A stretch of 64,000 nucleotides of DNA from Macrothele yani. Its lineage: Eukaryota; Arthropoda; Arachnida; Araneae; Macrothelidae. A program made the translations under genes and the position numbers. The notes beneath the pieces were generated by a model. It was not told the DNA's origin. It did no database searches and was given only the letters and a program-made list of their open reading frames with translations. The stretch spans positions 37,529,501 through 37,593,500 of the forward strand of contig CM077011.1 of NCBI GenBank assembly GCA_039090855.1. Direction: 5' to 3'. Below, one piece after another: positions 11,129 through 22,348 of this stretch (position 1 is the first letter of the stretch; each line of letters begins with the position of its first letter).

Positions 11129-11362
11129 GTAAGTCAAAATTACCAGTACTAATAGTAATGAAATAAATAATTAGTTATGTGTATTTTTCGCTGTTTTTAT
11201 AACCACTCATTTAAAAATCCCGGACTTTTTTCAATCCCGGACGTCATTACAAATCCAGGACTGCCCGGGCCAGTCCCGGATGACTGGTAATAATAATTAT
11301 ATGTCATAACGAAGTTTTTATATGCTATGCTATATGCTACATTGTAAAGTCTGGTGTATATA

Positions 11363-12583
11363 CACTATCTACCAACAAGTAATTGGACACCCCTGCAATC
11401 GACGATATCTGCGGTCCTGATGCACGTCACGGCCGCCGCCGTTAAATATCGTGTGGGAAACAACAACGCAATCAGTCGCATACAAGATGCCACGCAGTTC
11501 GGAGATCTCTGATTTCGAGAAAGGTGTAATCGTCGGGTATCATAGAAATGGCCGATCCATACGTGACATATCCAGCGAGTTGAAGTACCCAAAATCGACA
11601 GTGGCCTACGTGATTGGCAAGTGGAAGATGACGGGTGACTGTCGGAATGGGCCCCGACCCGGCAGACCCACAGAACTGGGAGTTAGAGACCGACGGGTGC
11701 TGGCCCAGAGAAATTCGGAAGAACCGCACCAAATCGATGGGCCACATCCGCGAGGAGTTTTAACAGGCATCCGGGAGTGTTCTTTCGATGAATACCATCC
11801 GTTAGGAAGCCCATCTGCTCGGTTATCATGGACGTGCTGCCGCCCACAAACCTTTGTTCACAAAGTCCAATAGCGCTGCTCGGCTAACGTGGTGCAAAGA
11901 ACGTTCGACAGTGGACCGTTGAACAGTGGAAACAGGTTCTCTGGAGCGACGAATTAAAGTTCACCCTCTACCGTTCAGATGGCAGGGTCTGGGTTTGGCG
12001 TCTGTCTGGAGAACGACTCCTGTCGAAATGTATAGTGCCAACTGTGAAGTTCGGCGGCGGTGGAATTATGCTACTTGGGTGTTTCTCCTGGTATGGCACG
12101 GGACCCTTGGTCGCAATACCTGGTAGACTTAACTCCGAGAACTACTGCACCTTTTTGGATGACCATGCGCTTCCTACGTTGTGACAGTTTTATGGGGTGG
12201 ACCCATGTTACTTTCAGGATGACAATGCCACCTGTCATGTTGCGAGCTCCACCATGGCTTGGTATGGTGACAATGTGGTTAATCGAATGAACTGGCCTGC
12301 GCAGAGTCCGGACCTTAACCCTATCGAGCACCTCTGGGACGAGTTGGAGCGTCGACTTGAGGGGTGCCCCCACCGTCCGAAATCGGTGAAGGAACTGACC
12401 TGTCTTCTCCAAGCCGAGTGGAAGAAAATACCGCTAGCTGTCGTACAACGCCTGGTTGAGAGTATGCCCCGGAGGGTCACACCTGTAATCGCCGCTCGTG
12501 GAGGCTCCACCAACTATTGAATGTGGATAAACTTGGTTTTCTTTTGCTATCACAGGTGTCCAACTACATGTTGATAGATAGTG
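11363..12583 (+). mobile_element. Tc1-type transposon copy 5, innermost level of the nest
   Basis: Termini CACTATCTACCAACAAGTAA at 11363 and its near reverse complement ending at 12583, with TA at 11361-11362 and 12584-12585. Length is 1221 bp. It lies wholly inside the hAT element, so it is the most recent of the three. Confidence 0.93.
11487..12520 (+). pseudogene. Tc1 transposase pseudogene (DD34E), frameshifted
   Basis: ATG 11487 begins MPRSSEISDFEKGVIVG with a clear helix-turn-helix and a PRPGRPTE hook. The frame is lost after about 11740. The C-terminal part is open in another frame (12197-12520) with QDDNATCH, PAQSPDLNPIEHLWDELERR and VESMPRRVTPV. Thirty-four residues separate the last Asp and Glu. 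The region around the first Asp reads SLERRIKV in the nearest frame and is shifted. Confidence 0.85.
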
Positions 12584-12829
12584 TATGTGATATACAAGAT
12601 TTTGTAGTAATATAAAATCCTTAACTTTGAGTGTGTATTGAATAATCTCGCAAAATTCGGGTCCTGAAAGTAGTGAAGCAGTGACTACAATTTCAAAGTA
12701 GTTTGTAGTCACTACTTTGTTAAAAATGTAGTTGTAGTTAACTGCATTTATCATAAAGTAGTTGTAGTTGTAGTTCGCTACAAATAAAAAGTAGTTTTTC
12801 CAACCACTGCCTTGAGGTTTTCTTTGACG

Positions 12830-13300
12830 TAACATTAAAACTCCGTAAAGCTCCTGCATTTTCGACACATATCCTTAAACGAACTGGTGCGTTCAATACG
12901 GCTAACTTTCAAAACGTTTACTCGAACGTTATTTATCACACTGGAGATTGTTTCTCCCAATTCGTTCAAGTTGCGTGGTTTTGTACGGTAAACCTCCTCA
13001 TTGGCTCATCCCCATAGAAGGAAATCTCAAGTTGCCAGATCTGAGGTACGGGCGGGCCATTTATGTGCATTATGTACTACGTCAATCAATGCATCGAGCT
13101 GGGAAATAGTCATGCATCCATGCACGACATCATTTGCAAAATGAGAGGGTGTCCCATCCTGCATAAAGTGAAGCTCCGCAATGTTGTCCCACTGAACAAT
13201 TACTAGTCACACATTATCTCGAAGCACTTCTAGGTGTCTTTGCGGAATTTGCTATCTGTAGCAACATTGTGCGAAATCCTCGTGGTTGATCGTCTGCCTG
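12830..13300 (-). pseudogene. Mariner-type (DDE_3) transposase C-terminal remnant
   Basis: The minus strand reads FMQDGTPSHFANDVV, then WPARTSDLAT-DFLLWG, then EEVYRTKPRNLNELGE. This matches the QDGAPPH and WPPRSPDLTPxDFFLWG blocks of the transposases whose N-terminus is annotated DUF4817 in arthropods. Several stops are present. It belongs to the outer element of the nest. Confidence 0.65.
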
Positions 13301-13621
13301 CTCTCTTCGTATCGGTGACTACCCGTTGTTAATAACTTGCGTTGGCAAATTTTTATTGTTTCTGCCTCCAGTGCGTCATGGATCGCACATTCAATTCTCT
13401 ATTACCTTTGCACTCTTATCATAGATCCCCAAACCACATGACGGGCTGCTATTCTGGCTCTTTCTTTCACACTTAAGACAGGAGGCACGATTTACTTGCA
13501 ACAGAAAAGAACAGTAGCCTCCAAGATCGATGTGTATTATAAAACTAATTTTAATAAAATAAATTAAAAGATAAAGATTTTATAATAATCTCGAGATAGT
13601 GACTTCTTATCAGACACCCTG

Positions 13622-14427
13622 AACTCTCAGCACAAAAAGAAGACATGTAGTTCAGTTTTCTTCTTTGGAAGATTTAAAAACATTACAATCTATGTAGTTA
13701 GATAAGAGAAGGAAGGGACAAAAGGTGAAAATTTTGGCCAGGGATGTTGCCAAGAAACAAAAATGGACTACCGCCGTTTGGATATGATACAAGCATTTCA
13801 CAAACGCATTTTATTTTATCGAAGTCAACTCTTATTCGATCAACCACCTGTTAGTATGTGTTTACCATGGACTTTGACATACACCGATCTTGATTTAGAC
13901 GATGCAGCGAATATCCAACTGTGAATGTCATTTTTTTAAAAACTACAGCTTGGGGGCAGGTTCATTGAACCAAAGTCTATTGGAAATTTTAGAGAAGGAA
14001 GTAAAAGCTTTCATTCGAATAAGCAATGTATTGATCCCTTTGAGAGGTCAGATGTTTGGACCAGCGGAAGAAAGGAAATTCTAGGAGTAGCAAATGTGCG
14101 ATAAATGTCTGAAATCACCCTACTTGCTCGGCTTGTAGAGGTTACGTTCGACGTTGGCTAACATATCGAGAGTTAGAAGCTCACGTGGGAAAAAATTCAT
14201 GACAAGAGAATTTATACGTGAATTCAAGGATCGAACAAATGGAAGTTTATAGCTGTAGCATTACGACTGAGAAAGACGTCAAGATTAAAAAGATTCGAAA
14301 TCGTTATACATGCGTCAGCCATTTTAGTCAGTTCACGGAATATGTCAAATGATTCTGCTTGTCTGGTGGATTAGTATCTATAAGAAAAAGGAAGCCAATC
14401 TTCATCAATAGAAAAAATACACCAAAT
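13622..14427. other. No gene recognised
   Basis: Mixed-composition sequence; the 60-codon ORF at 13902-14084 has no recognisable motif. Confidence 0.5.
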
Positions 14428-14690
14428 AACAAAACTCATACGAAACTGGAAGTCTCCCAATTCTATTTAATCGTGAAGCTACAAGAAATGCATACCGGCG
14501 ACTGGCTTTCGCGCGTCAAACGGACGGATTTATCAAGGCTTTTAACTAAAACAATACACCGGAAGAATCCTGTAACATAATCGTAATTGAAACAAAACAG
14601 TGTAGTAGGAGAATTCCGATACCAGGATTGTCCTGCTACCAAGAGAATGAGACGAAAATAGGTTACGATATTGAAATCAAGATCGATGCT

Positions 14691-14892
14691 CCGGTAGCGC
14701 AGTGATCTAAGCGATGGCTTCTGAACCTTCGTCCAGGATGGGTCTGGGTTCGAATCCCGGTTGAGGCATAGATGTTGTCTTACGGCACTGTCTCTCTTCC
14801 TTCCCTAGAACCAGTGGCCCTAAATTAGGGATCACCGATTGCTTATAGCCCACTTAATTGCTCATGGTAGACGTTAAACCCTCAATCAAAAA
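14691..14892 (+). mobile_element. SINE family A, copy 2
   Basis: Head CTCCGGTAGCGCAGTGATCT (A box), GGGTTCGAATCCCGGT (B box), body CCCTAAATTAGGGA, tail GTTAAACCCTCAATC plus A-run. It is diverged from the consensus. No clear target duplication. Confidence 0.88.
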
Positions 14893-15017
14893 AAAAAAGT
14901 AAAAAAGAAAAGAAAACCAGGTCTTCAAAATGCAGTTGCCTTCTAATAACACATAATAGAGTGTGTTTCCATACTGACTTCTGTGCAGTGGTCAGTTAAA
15001 TCCTCTGGATTACCAGG

Positions 15018-15110
15018 ATGGGGCTGCAAGGTTTTACAAAGGAATGACCAAAAGACACATGGGAACCAGACTAAAGGAACACAATAGAGGTATAAAGAAA
15101 GAAATTAAAA
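15018..15110 (+). pseudogene. Possible GIY-YIG scrap of a Penelope-like element
   Basis: Reads FYKGMTKRHMGTRLKEHNRG, which resembles the YIGxTxRxLxxRLxEH block of GIY-YIG nucleases with Ile changed to Lys. It is too short for firm assignment. Confidence 0.4.
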
Positions 15111-15615
15111 TCATCCACGGGCTCTGGATTTAGAGGTCTTTCTAAATGCAGGGAGCTATAAATAGAATGAGATACAGAATGTATAGCCAGATATGCCAAT
15201 CATAAAGAAATAGTCGTTAGGAAAATTATGGAAATTCTGACGATGACAAGAGTATGTACAGAAGCCATCGCTTAGTTAAGCGAGAAGCCATCATTTGAAG
15301 TAACGCATATGTTAAGCGAGCAGCCATCATTTTGAAGTAACTTAAGGAGACAAGAAACAATTTAGCGTAACACCCTTCAGGCTTTTCGTCACGGGGAATT
15401 GAATGTACATGAAAATATCCATTATAAATCAAATGCAGTAATTTTGAGATTTTGGATATGTAAAAGGGTTTCTGTTGGTTTATCTGCATTGTTCTAGTTA
15501 GTTAAAGGCCTTAAAAAGCCATCCGTTTGACTCCAGAAAGCTCTGTTTCCGTATGTTGTTTTTTCTGCTGCATCGTTAAACGGATTTGACAGGTTTCCAG
15601 TTTCGTATGAGCTTT

Positions 15616-16228
15616 GAGGCCACTCTTCATTTCGTTTATCGAAGCGTTCTGAATACTTACTTCTTCTAAACAAAAGTCTGATTCAGTAGTGTCAACCTCA
15701 TGGCAGAAATGTTCAAACAGTATCACTGGTAGCGCGGATAGACAATTCAATAGAATATAAAGCAGTTGTGTTATTCTGGAAGCGTCGGGAAACGGATCTG
15801 TGTTCATAGTGAACAATTCGATTCCGCATTCGTACTGTCAGATTACTGTTTAATTTCACCTCTTTGTAACGGAAATTGTGATGGAGCCATTATCAGGCAA
15901 ACCGATGAGGTATTATATCAAGGAAAGCGTATGTCTGTGTTTGTGTCAGAATGACCGCGTGCACGCTGATAATTTCTGACGTTGATGGTCAGTACGAAGA
16001 TTAGAGTCTAAGTCTTGAACTCTGACAAAGAGAGAACGTCAACAACAATTGGGGTTCATTATCATCAACCATTCTCAATCCACACTGGATGAAGGTCTCC
16101 CCAATACTCTCTGTTACGAGCAATTCTATTCGATACCACTCCGACAGGGTTTCGAATTTCATCGACCTATCTGCCACGTGGTCTTCATCTGGGTCTATTC
16201 TTGTCAATTGGTATATCCAGTCTAGTAA
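15616..16228. other. No gene recognised
   Basis: The minus ORF 15511-15816 overlaps the inverted segment described above; the remainder shows nothing identifiable. Confidence 0.45.
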
Positions 16229-16230
16229 TA

Positions 16231-16954
16231 CAGGGTAACCACAAAGTCTCTTTACAACTTTGCATATTTATTACGGATACACTGTATGAGATAGACAAAT
16301 GTGGTTGAGCACATAAGTAAGAGCAAAAACTAAAGCTTTTTCTACTTTATTACAAAAACTCAATATGCGCACCATTTGTTGCGCGTAGGACATCTAGCCG
16401 AAACTCTCGTTCCAACCATGTGCGCTACAGCATGTCTTCAGTAATAATCGAAATGGCATTGTTGATCCTCGATATCAGGTCATCGATGTCCTGCACCTTT
16501 CTCCTATACACAATATCCTTCACATATCCCCATGCAAAAAAGTCCAGGGGAAACGGGGTGGCCATGCAATTGAACCATCCCGTCCAATTCACCTCCCAGA
16601 GACTGGGTCTGTGTAATGAAATAGGACCCAGTCTCCATGAATTTCTGGTGCCATTGGCGGATACTAGGACGAGATGGCGGGGGTTTCCCATACTTAGTCC
16701 GGAAATATCGTTGCGTTTGTGTATCAGATTTTGGTTCGATGAACCAAGCGACGTACTGCGCTCTCTCTTGTGGGGACCACATTTTCATAGAACAGCACCT
16801 GCTACGTCGGTGACGGACCTATTACGAAAAACGATAATGTCAATTAAAACTCTGATATTTCCAGTATATTATACAACAAATACCATGAACTTACATAGTA
16901 CAGGATGTCCGTAATAAATGTGCAAACTTGTAAAGAGACTTTGTCGACACCCCG
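16231..16954 (-). mobile_element. Internally deleted mariner or DUF4817-type element
   Basis: Long terminal repeats share ACAAAGTCTCTTTACAA and TTTATTACGGA at each end. TA flanks lie at 16229-16230 and 16955-16956. Length is only 724 bp against roughly 1.3-1.6 kb for full elements in this window, so it is a non-autonomous deletion derivative. Confidence 0.88.
16420..16788 (-). pseudogene. Fused N- and C-terminal scraps of a DUF4817-type transposase
   Basis: The minus strand starts MKMWSPQERAQYVAWF and continues with the YGKPPPSRPSIRQWHQKFME block typical of the N-terminal DNA-binding domain. It then jumps to WPPRFPLDFFAWGYVKDIVY and RINNAISIITEDML, the C-terminal end of the catalytic domain. 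Both Asp-containing motifs between them are gone. The junction lies around 16600-16640. Confidence 0.8.
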
Positions 16955-17194
16955 TACTTCTGTTATTTAATGGTGGTTAGCTCTTTTAGAAATATATCCA
17001 TTCCATGCAAGTTGAGTCTTTACTATGAATATGATGCCATCAACTGTTGTCGTTTTCCAGATCCACGAGTTTCTTTTCTTATCTTTCTTCTTTCTCTTCT
17101 CATAAATTTTGAGGTTACAAAATAACACGAATGACATCCAAGGTGACTTTTTACTTTTTAAACCTTTTCCAGAGCTATCGCTTCTTTTTTTACG

Positions 17195-17765
17195 CTTTCC
17201 AATTGTAGGTTGAAAAAGCGTATATGCTCCAGCTTTGTCTACCTGTCTGTTCGTCCGACCGTCCGCACGAAAACTCGCGTAAAAAGGGTTCGATTTTGAC
17301 GAAATTTTAGTATGTGGTAGGGAACCACCTGGGGACGAACAATGTTGAAAATGGATGAAAGATATCAAAGGTCAAGACATAGGAGCGGGATCCATTCCAT
17401 TGCCCTTATGCGTCATAATTTACGTAAAAATGCTTCGATTGCGACCAAACTTTAACATGTTATTTCAGAGATATACTGAACCGGTTCTGTTGAATATCAT
17501 CGAAATGTGGTCAAAGGCCAGGGCACAAGAGCGATATTTATTCCACAGTCATTATCCTCATAACTTGAGTAAACAATACTTCTATTGCGACAAAACTTTA
17601 ACATATTATTCCAGAAATATACTGAACCGGTTCTGTTGAATATCATCGAAATCGGGTCAAAGGCCAGGGCACAGGAGCGATATTTATTCCACAGCCATTA
17701 TCCTCATTACTTGACTAAAAATGCTTCTATTGCGACAAAACTTTGGTTTTGCTGGCCACGCCCAT
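17195..17765 (+). repeat. 146-bp repeat array 1 (truncated)
   Basis: Begins TACGCTTTCCAATTGTAGGT with GTCCG-rich leader at 17250-17270. It then runs through monomers with landmarks TTAGTATGTGGTAGGG and GGTCAAAGG, then later-type monomers with TTCTGTTGAATATCATCGAA at 17485 and 17631, exactly 146 bp apart. It matches the larger arrays at 34.7 and 39.6 kb. Confidence 0.9.
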
Positions 17766-18227
17766 TTCCAGCTCCTGATTTTCTGCCTCATACTGACGGC
17801 ATAGAGTATCTTTACCTCGTGTGAGTATTTTTCTCCTGCTTATAGAGCTCGTGTGCATCGTTCTTGCGAACTGTTTTGCACAGTAAGTGCCTATATATTT
17901 CTTCTTCGACGCATTTTCATGTCTTGTGTTTAAATCTCGTCGTTTACTCCGGAAAACATCGTGACTCGCCTTGACTATCTTTAGTTTGCTTATCAGCGTT
18001 CCTGCATTCTGCCTTCTGTGCTTCAACTTTCGTGTTTATCTCAACACCTCCCATAACACGTCACCTTCTGCTAGTGATCCTCGTGTGACGCAATCTGCTC
18101 TTCGTGCACCACCCGTTTCTAGCTGCCCTTCTCGTGACGTCATCGCTTCGTCTGCCGACCATTATCACTGTGCCTTCGCCACATTCATCTTCTCTTTTTA
18201 CGATTGTGATTCCTTCTTCCCCTGCTC

Positions 18228-20388
18228 ATGGCTTGCGCTCAATCCACCGACTATCTTCCACCACTGACGCCTCCTCCGGATTTTCTGCTTCACGAGTCGT
18301 TTAGACTCTCTTCGTCTCCCGCCGTTACCATACGTTCAGATCTTCTGCCATCCCCTTTGGACTTCCACATTTCTCGTGAAGGCTCAGTTTTAACAGCTCA
18401 TATTCCTGAGTCCTCCCCACGAGGTAAGTCTCTGCTTACCTCCCTAGCTCTGTGAGTAAAATAGGTTGTCTTGCCGAATACCAAACTTACAGCATATACT
18501 TCTGCTCTACATCTCCTGATCCCGCCCGCTGCTATCACACACACAGCCCGGAAACCCCGTTCTGTACTTGTTTATTTTTCCAGTCCCGCTCAAGTTGAGC
18601 AAGTCCTTTCTTCTCCTATATTACTTGGCGATCAGAGTTTGTACGCCATTCCTCTGGTACAATGCTCCACACTTGTTCATTTGTCTCCAGTTCCCCCTGA
18701 AGCCTCCAATGATCTTCTGCATGATTTTCTTTCCCGATGTGGTTCAGTTATTGGTCCTAAGCTGCTTCCGACGATCAAGGTGATCGTCCCTACTTAAGTT
18801 TCCGACATCAAGCTCTTGTAGTTTTTCCCGATGAGCAGTCTGTTGCATCTTGTCCGACCACGTTCAAAGTTGTCTTTGGTCGTCATACTCGCACCGTTCA
18901 TATTTCTACAGCTATTCATTGTTTCACCTGCAAATCACCTTAATCGCCTTAGTACTTCCTGCTTTGCTAAGGAGATTGTTCGTCTTCCAACGACTTCGGT
19001 CAGCTCTTCCGCTCCGGCGGACACCTGTGGCTTGTCCTCATTGTCCACTCTTTTGCACATTCTTCTTCTACAGCTGCTTTGCTTCTTGGTTCGTATGGCT
19101 TATTCTCAGCCCCTGATACTTCTTCTCTACCTGTTCATGTTGAGAATACTTTACCTGCTCATCTACTACCATCATCTCTTCTGGAAGTTACTTCCTCTGC
19201 CACTAGTTCACCACAATGCTCGCCTCCATCCAGTCCTTCTTCTGCCAGAACTTCTATCGAACGCCATGTGTCATCCTCCACATTAAATTCTTCTCCTGCT
19301 GATGTTTCTCTCGTGGCTTCTCCACCGGATCTTCAGCCCTCCGATGATCCTGCTACATCTCTACTCAGCTCTACCACGCCAGTCATCTCTGCTAGTTTTC
19401 CGCTCGACATGCCTGTTGCCATGCCTACTGCACCTGAGTCCTCGTGCATTCAGTGTGTTCTTCAGTCTCCTATTGTGCCATCTTCTCCCACTCCATCCTC
19501 TGCTGTTCTCTCGTCGACTTCTACCACACCAGTCATCTTTGCTAGTTGTCAGCTCACTGAGCCTGCTACCATGCCTATTGAACCTGTGTTCCCCAGTCCC
19601 CAGTGTGTCCTCTATCTCCATCAGTGTCGTCCTTTACCGTTGCTTCTTCTGCCTTTGTCGCATAATCTTCTGCAACTGTTACTGTTTCATCGCCTGCTCT
19701 TCCCAGTGACCCATTGCCTATGAATACTGATGCTTCGTCGTCTCATTTCCCACCTTCCTCTGCTGGTGCTTTACTGGACTGTTCCCAGTGATCCATTGGC
19801 TATGAATACTGAGGATTCGGCGTCTCATTTTCCACCTTCCTATGCTGGTGCTTCACTGGACTCTTCCCAGTGAACCATTGCCTATGAATACTGATGCTTC
19901 GTCGTCTCATTTTCCACCTTCCTCTGCTGGTGCTTCACTGGACTCTTCCCAGTGACCCATTGCCTATGAATACTGATGCTTCGTCGTCTCATTTTCCACC
20001 TTCCTCTGCTGGTGCTTATTTGGACTCTTTCCAGTGACTCATTGCCTATGAATGCTGATGCTTCGTCGTCTCATTTTCCACCTTCCTCTGCTGGTGCTTC
20101 ACTGGACTCTTCCCAGTGACCCATTGCCTATGAATACTGATGCTTCGTCGTCTCATTTTCCACCTTCCTCTGCTGGTGCTTCACTGGACTGTTCCATTCA
20201 ACGGTATCGACGTCTGCGAAAGCGGCGTAAACGGCTCTATCCTGTTCCTGCTTTACCACATGACTTTGACTCTTATGGCGCCTACGACCAAGCCTTTGCG
20301 CGATGGGAAAAACGTGCGTTCTACATGTTTCGAAATTTGAAGCCTCAAGTTCCTTATCATTCCATTATTTTCCAGCTTGTGAGCCCAT
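18228..20388 (+). pseudogene. LINE ORF1 (gag-like) pseudogene
   Basis: ATG 18228 (MACAQSTDYLPPL) opens a frame that, apart from stops at 18453 and 18462, continues to about 18797. It holds LLIPPAAITHTARKPRSVLVYF and VHLSPVPPEASNDLLHDFLS-CG. After a frame change it reads VVFGRHTRTVHISTAIHCFTCKSP, a partial zinc-knuckle start (C-x2-C). A long Ser/Pro/Thr-rich linker with internal repeats follows, and a basic end RYRRLRKRRKRLYP. This architecture (RNA-binding fold, CCHC, low-complexity tail) fits ORF1 of an I- or Nimb-like LINE, but no RT follows. Confidence in the exact clade is low. Confidence 0.5.
19712..20203 (+). repeat. 82-bp minisatellite, six units
   Basis: The phrase CATTGCCTATGAATACTGAT begins at 19712, 19794, 19876, 19958, 20040 and 20122, strictly 82 bp apart. 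Units end in CTCTTCCCAGTGA. The period is not a multiple of three, so successive units occupy successive reading frames. It lies in the Ser/Pro-rich linker of the LINE ORF1. Confidence 0.96.
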
Positions 20389-20467
20389 AGACTCCTGCAT
20401 GTGTATGTCTATCTATTTGTGTCCTGCATTTTGAGGTTACTCAAATTACCTCCCTGCCCATTTATTG

Positions 20468-20530
20468 TTTGTTCCTGGTCTGTTGGAAAACGTATCATGA
20501 TCAATGCCTTGCATGATTTTACTAACTGGT
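20468..20530 (+). repeat. Isolated end fragment of the 146-bp repeat family
   Basis: GTTGGAAAACGTATCATGAT followed by CATGATTTTACTAACT matches the right-hand ends of the arrays at 36294-36336 and 41336-41385. Confidence 0.7.
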
Positions 20531-22348
20531 TTTTTATCGACAATGTTACATACATCATTGGTATGTATAAACAAACCGCCGAACGTCACAAGTTTGGACT
20601 TCCAGCTTTTGTTAAGATGTTAATTTGGCTATCGCTTGCTTCACCGAACGAAATATCATCTTCAAGAAAACTGAACTGGCAGAAAAAGTTAACTTAAGGA
20701 AAACACCCTTTCACGGCAACTTTGTTTTCACCGGAGCATCATTTCACTGGAAGGTTATTTTTACCGAACGGTCGTTACGGTCTGTTTTATCGAAAGGTCG
20801 CTTTTCCTAATACTTGTAGTTCATTTCAAAGAAGGGTCTCGTCGTCAAAGAAATCACTTTATCAAAATCACAACTTCACTTAAAGTTCACTTTATCGAAT
20901 GGTTTGATGGTAGTGCGAGAAGGAGTTAATAAAGCAATAATTACAGTATTTAGTCAGATTGATACGTGCATGACACACACACTGAGGTTTTATGCTTTGT
21001 TGCATTGACAAGTATTGGTCTGATTAATTTTGTGCAGAATGTCATCACGCAGAACAGTTGTAATACATTTGACGCAAGATGTGTAAACATACCTAATTTT
21101 TTATTTAACATAATAATTAGTTTTTAATTATTAATAATTGTAATAATTTTTAAACAAGATTTGCTTTAAATGAAAAGCTCTTCATACATTTTGCTCGAAG
21201 TTACCATCTGAAGACTGGATCTAAACAATATGTGTTTCAAAAAAATCGCAGGAAAGAAATTGTTCCGCAACACCTACGAATGCATTTGTAGAAAAGAATC
21301 AAAACAAGAAGACTGTTTTGTAAACATATCGGAAATAGCGCTAACAGATACTTTGCTAAAATAAAAAAAAGTTTCGATTAATTAATCCCTCGGTGAAAAA
21401 ACCTTCGATGAAAAGAACCGTTCGATAACATGATATGACAATGAAATAAGAAATTCGCTAAAATAATCTTTCGGTAAAGTGAACATTTACGTGAGACCAC
21501 ACTTTGGCAAAGTGATCATTTCCATAGAACAACGTTTCGGATAAGTATTTAGGGAAAGTGATTATTTCGATAAAACTACATTTGAGTGAAGTGATTTTCG
21601 GTAAAGTAATCATTTAGATAAAACAACCTTTCGGTAAACTGGCTACATCCATAAAACGATCTTTCGGTAAAGTGGCTACATCTATAAAACGATTTTTCGG
21701 TGAATTAATCATTTCGATAGCACCACCTTTCGGTAAAGTGATCATTTCGATAAACGAACTTTCGGTGAGGTGATTTTCCATAAAAGCATCATCTTGATTA
21801 AACGACGTTTGGGTGAATTGGTTGCCGATAAAGTGATCATTTCGCTAAAACGATCTTTTGGAGAAGTGATTTTCGAGAAACTGATCATTTTGATAAAATG
21901 AACTTTCGATAAAGAGACATTTCGATGAAATGATATTTCGGCGAAGCGATATTTTCTAAAGTGATCGTTTCGATAAAACGACCTTTCGGTGAAGTAATGA
22001 TTTCAATAAAGCGACCTTTCGGTGAAGTAATGATTTCAATAAAGCGACCTTTTGGTTAAACGATATTAAGCAACGTGACATTTGATCATTTCTAATAAAA
22101 AAAAACTCTTTCAGTGAAAGGATTAATAGTAAAGTTACCGTTTCGATTAAATGACCTTTCTGTAAAATGATTTTCGATAAATTGATCAGTTCTATAAAAA
22201 AGAAATGATCACTTTATCGATAAACAATTTTGGTGAAGAGCTTCTCAGTCATTTCGATAAAGCAACGTTTCGGTAAGGCAATCATTTCGATCAAACGACC
22301 TTTTGGTGAAGAGATTTTCGACAAAGTGATTATTTTGATAAAAAAATA

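Larger units (their letters stand above)
10409..12809 (+). mobile_element. hAT transposon, internally deleted and carrying a Tc1
   Basis: The ends are CAGTGCTCGGAA at 10409 and the reverse complement CAGTGGTTGGAA ending at 12809. They are flanked by 8-bp duplications CCTTGGGG (10401-10408) and CCTTGAGG (12810-12817), one mismatch, which is diagnostic of hAT. Subterminal regions are packed with GTAGC and CTAC motifs in both orientations, typical of hAT transposase-binding arrays. Without the Tc1 insertion the element is about 1.18 kb, too short for a full transposase. Confidence 0.88.
10314..13621 (-). mobile_element. Mariner or DUF4817-type element, outer shell of a three-level nest
   Basis: Left end 10314-10395 and the reverse complement of 13540-13621 align along about 85 bp: GTGT.TGATAAG, TCACT.TCT, ATCTTTATCTT and TTTTATT.AAATTAGT. 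These are diverged terminal repeats. The right portion (12818-13300) holds a decayed transposase. An hAT element with its own target duplication interrupts the left subterminal region. Exact outer ends are uncertain by a few bases. Confidence 0.7.
14428..15615. repeat. Diverged inverted pair of a coding-like segment
   Basis: Plus-strand 14428-14552 and the reverse complement of 15495-15615 align at about 75 percent identity. Both translate to HTKLE..Q..L....Q..HT...LS.VKR. The interval between them holds a SINE (14691-14892) and a GIY-YIG-like scrap (15018-15110). I do not recognise the protein family. It may be part of a retroelement. Confidence 0.6.

Noticed and set aside
18471..18797. Open frame of 108 codons as a host protein
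   Set aside because: It is in frame with the upstream MACAQST segment across two stops, is followed by a zinc-knuckle-like block and a repeat-rich linker, and fits a LINE ORF1 better than a host gene.
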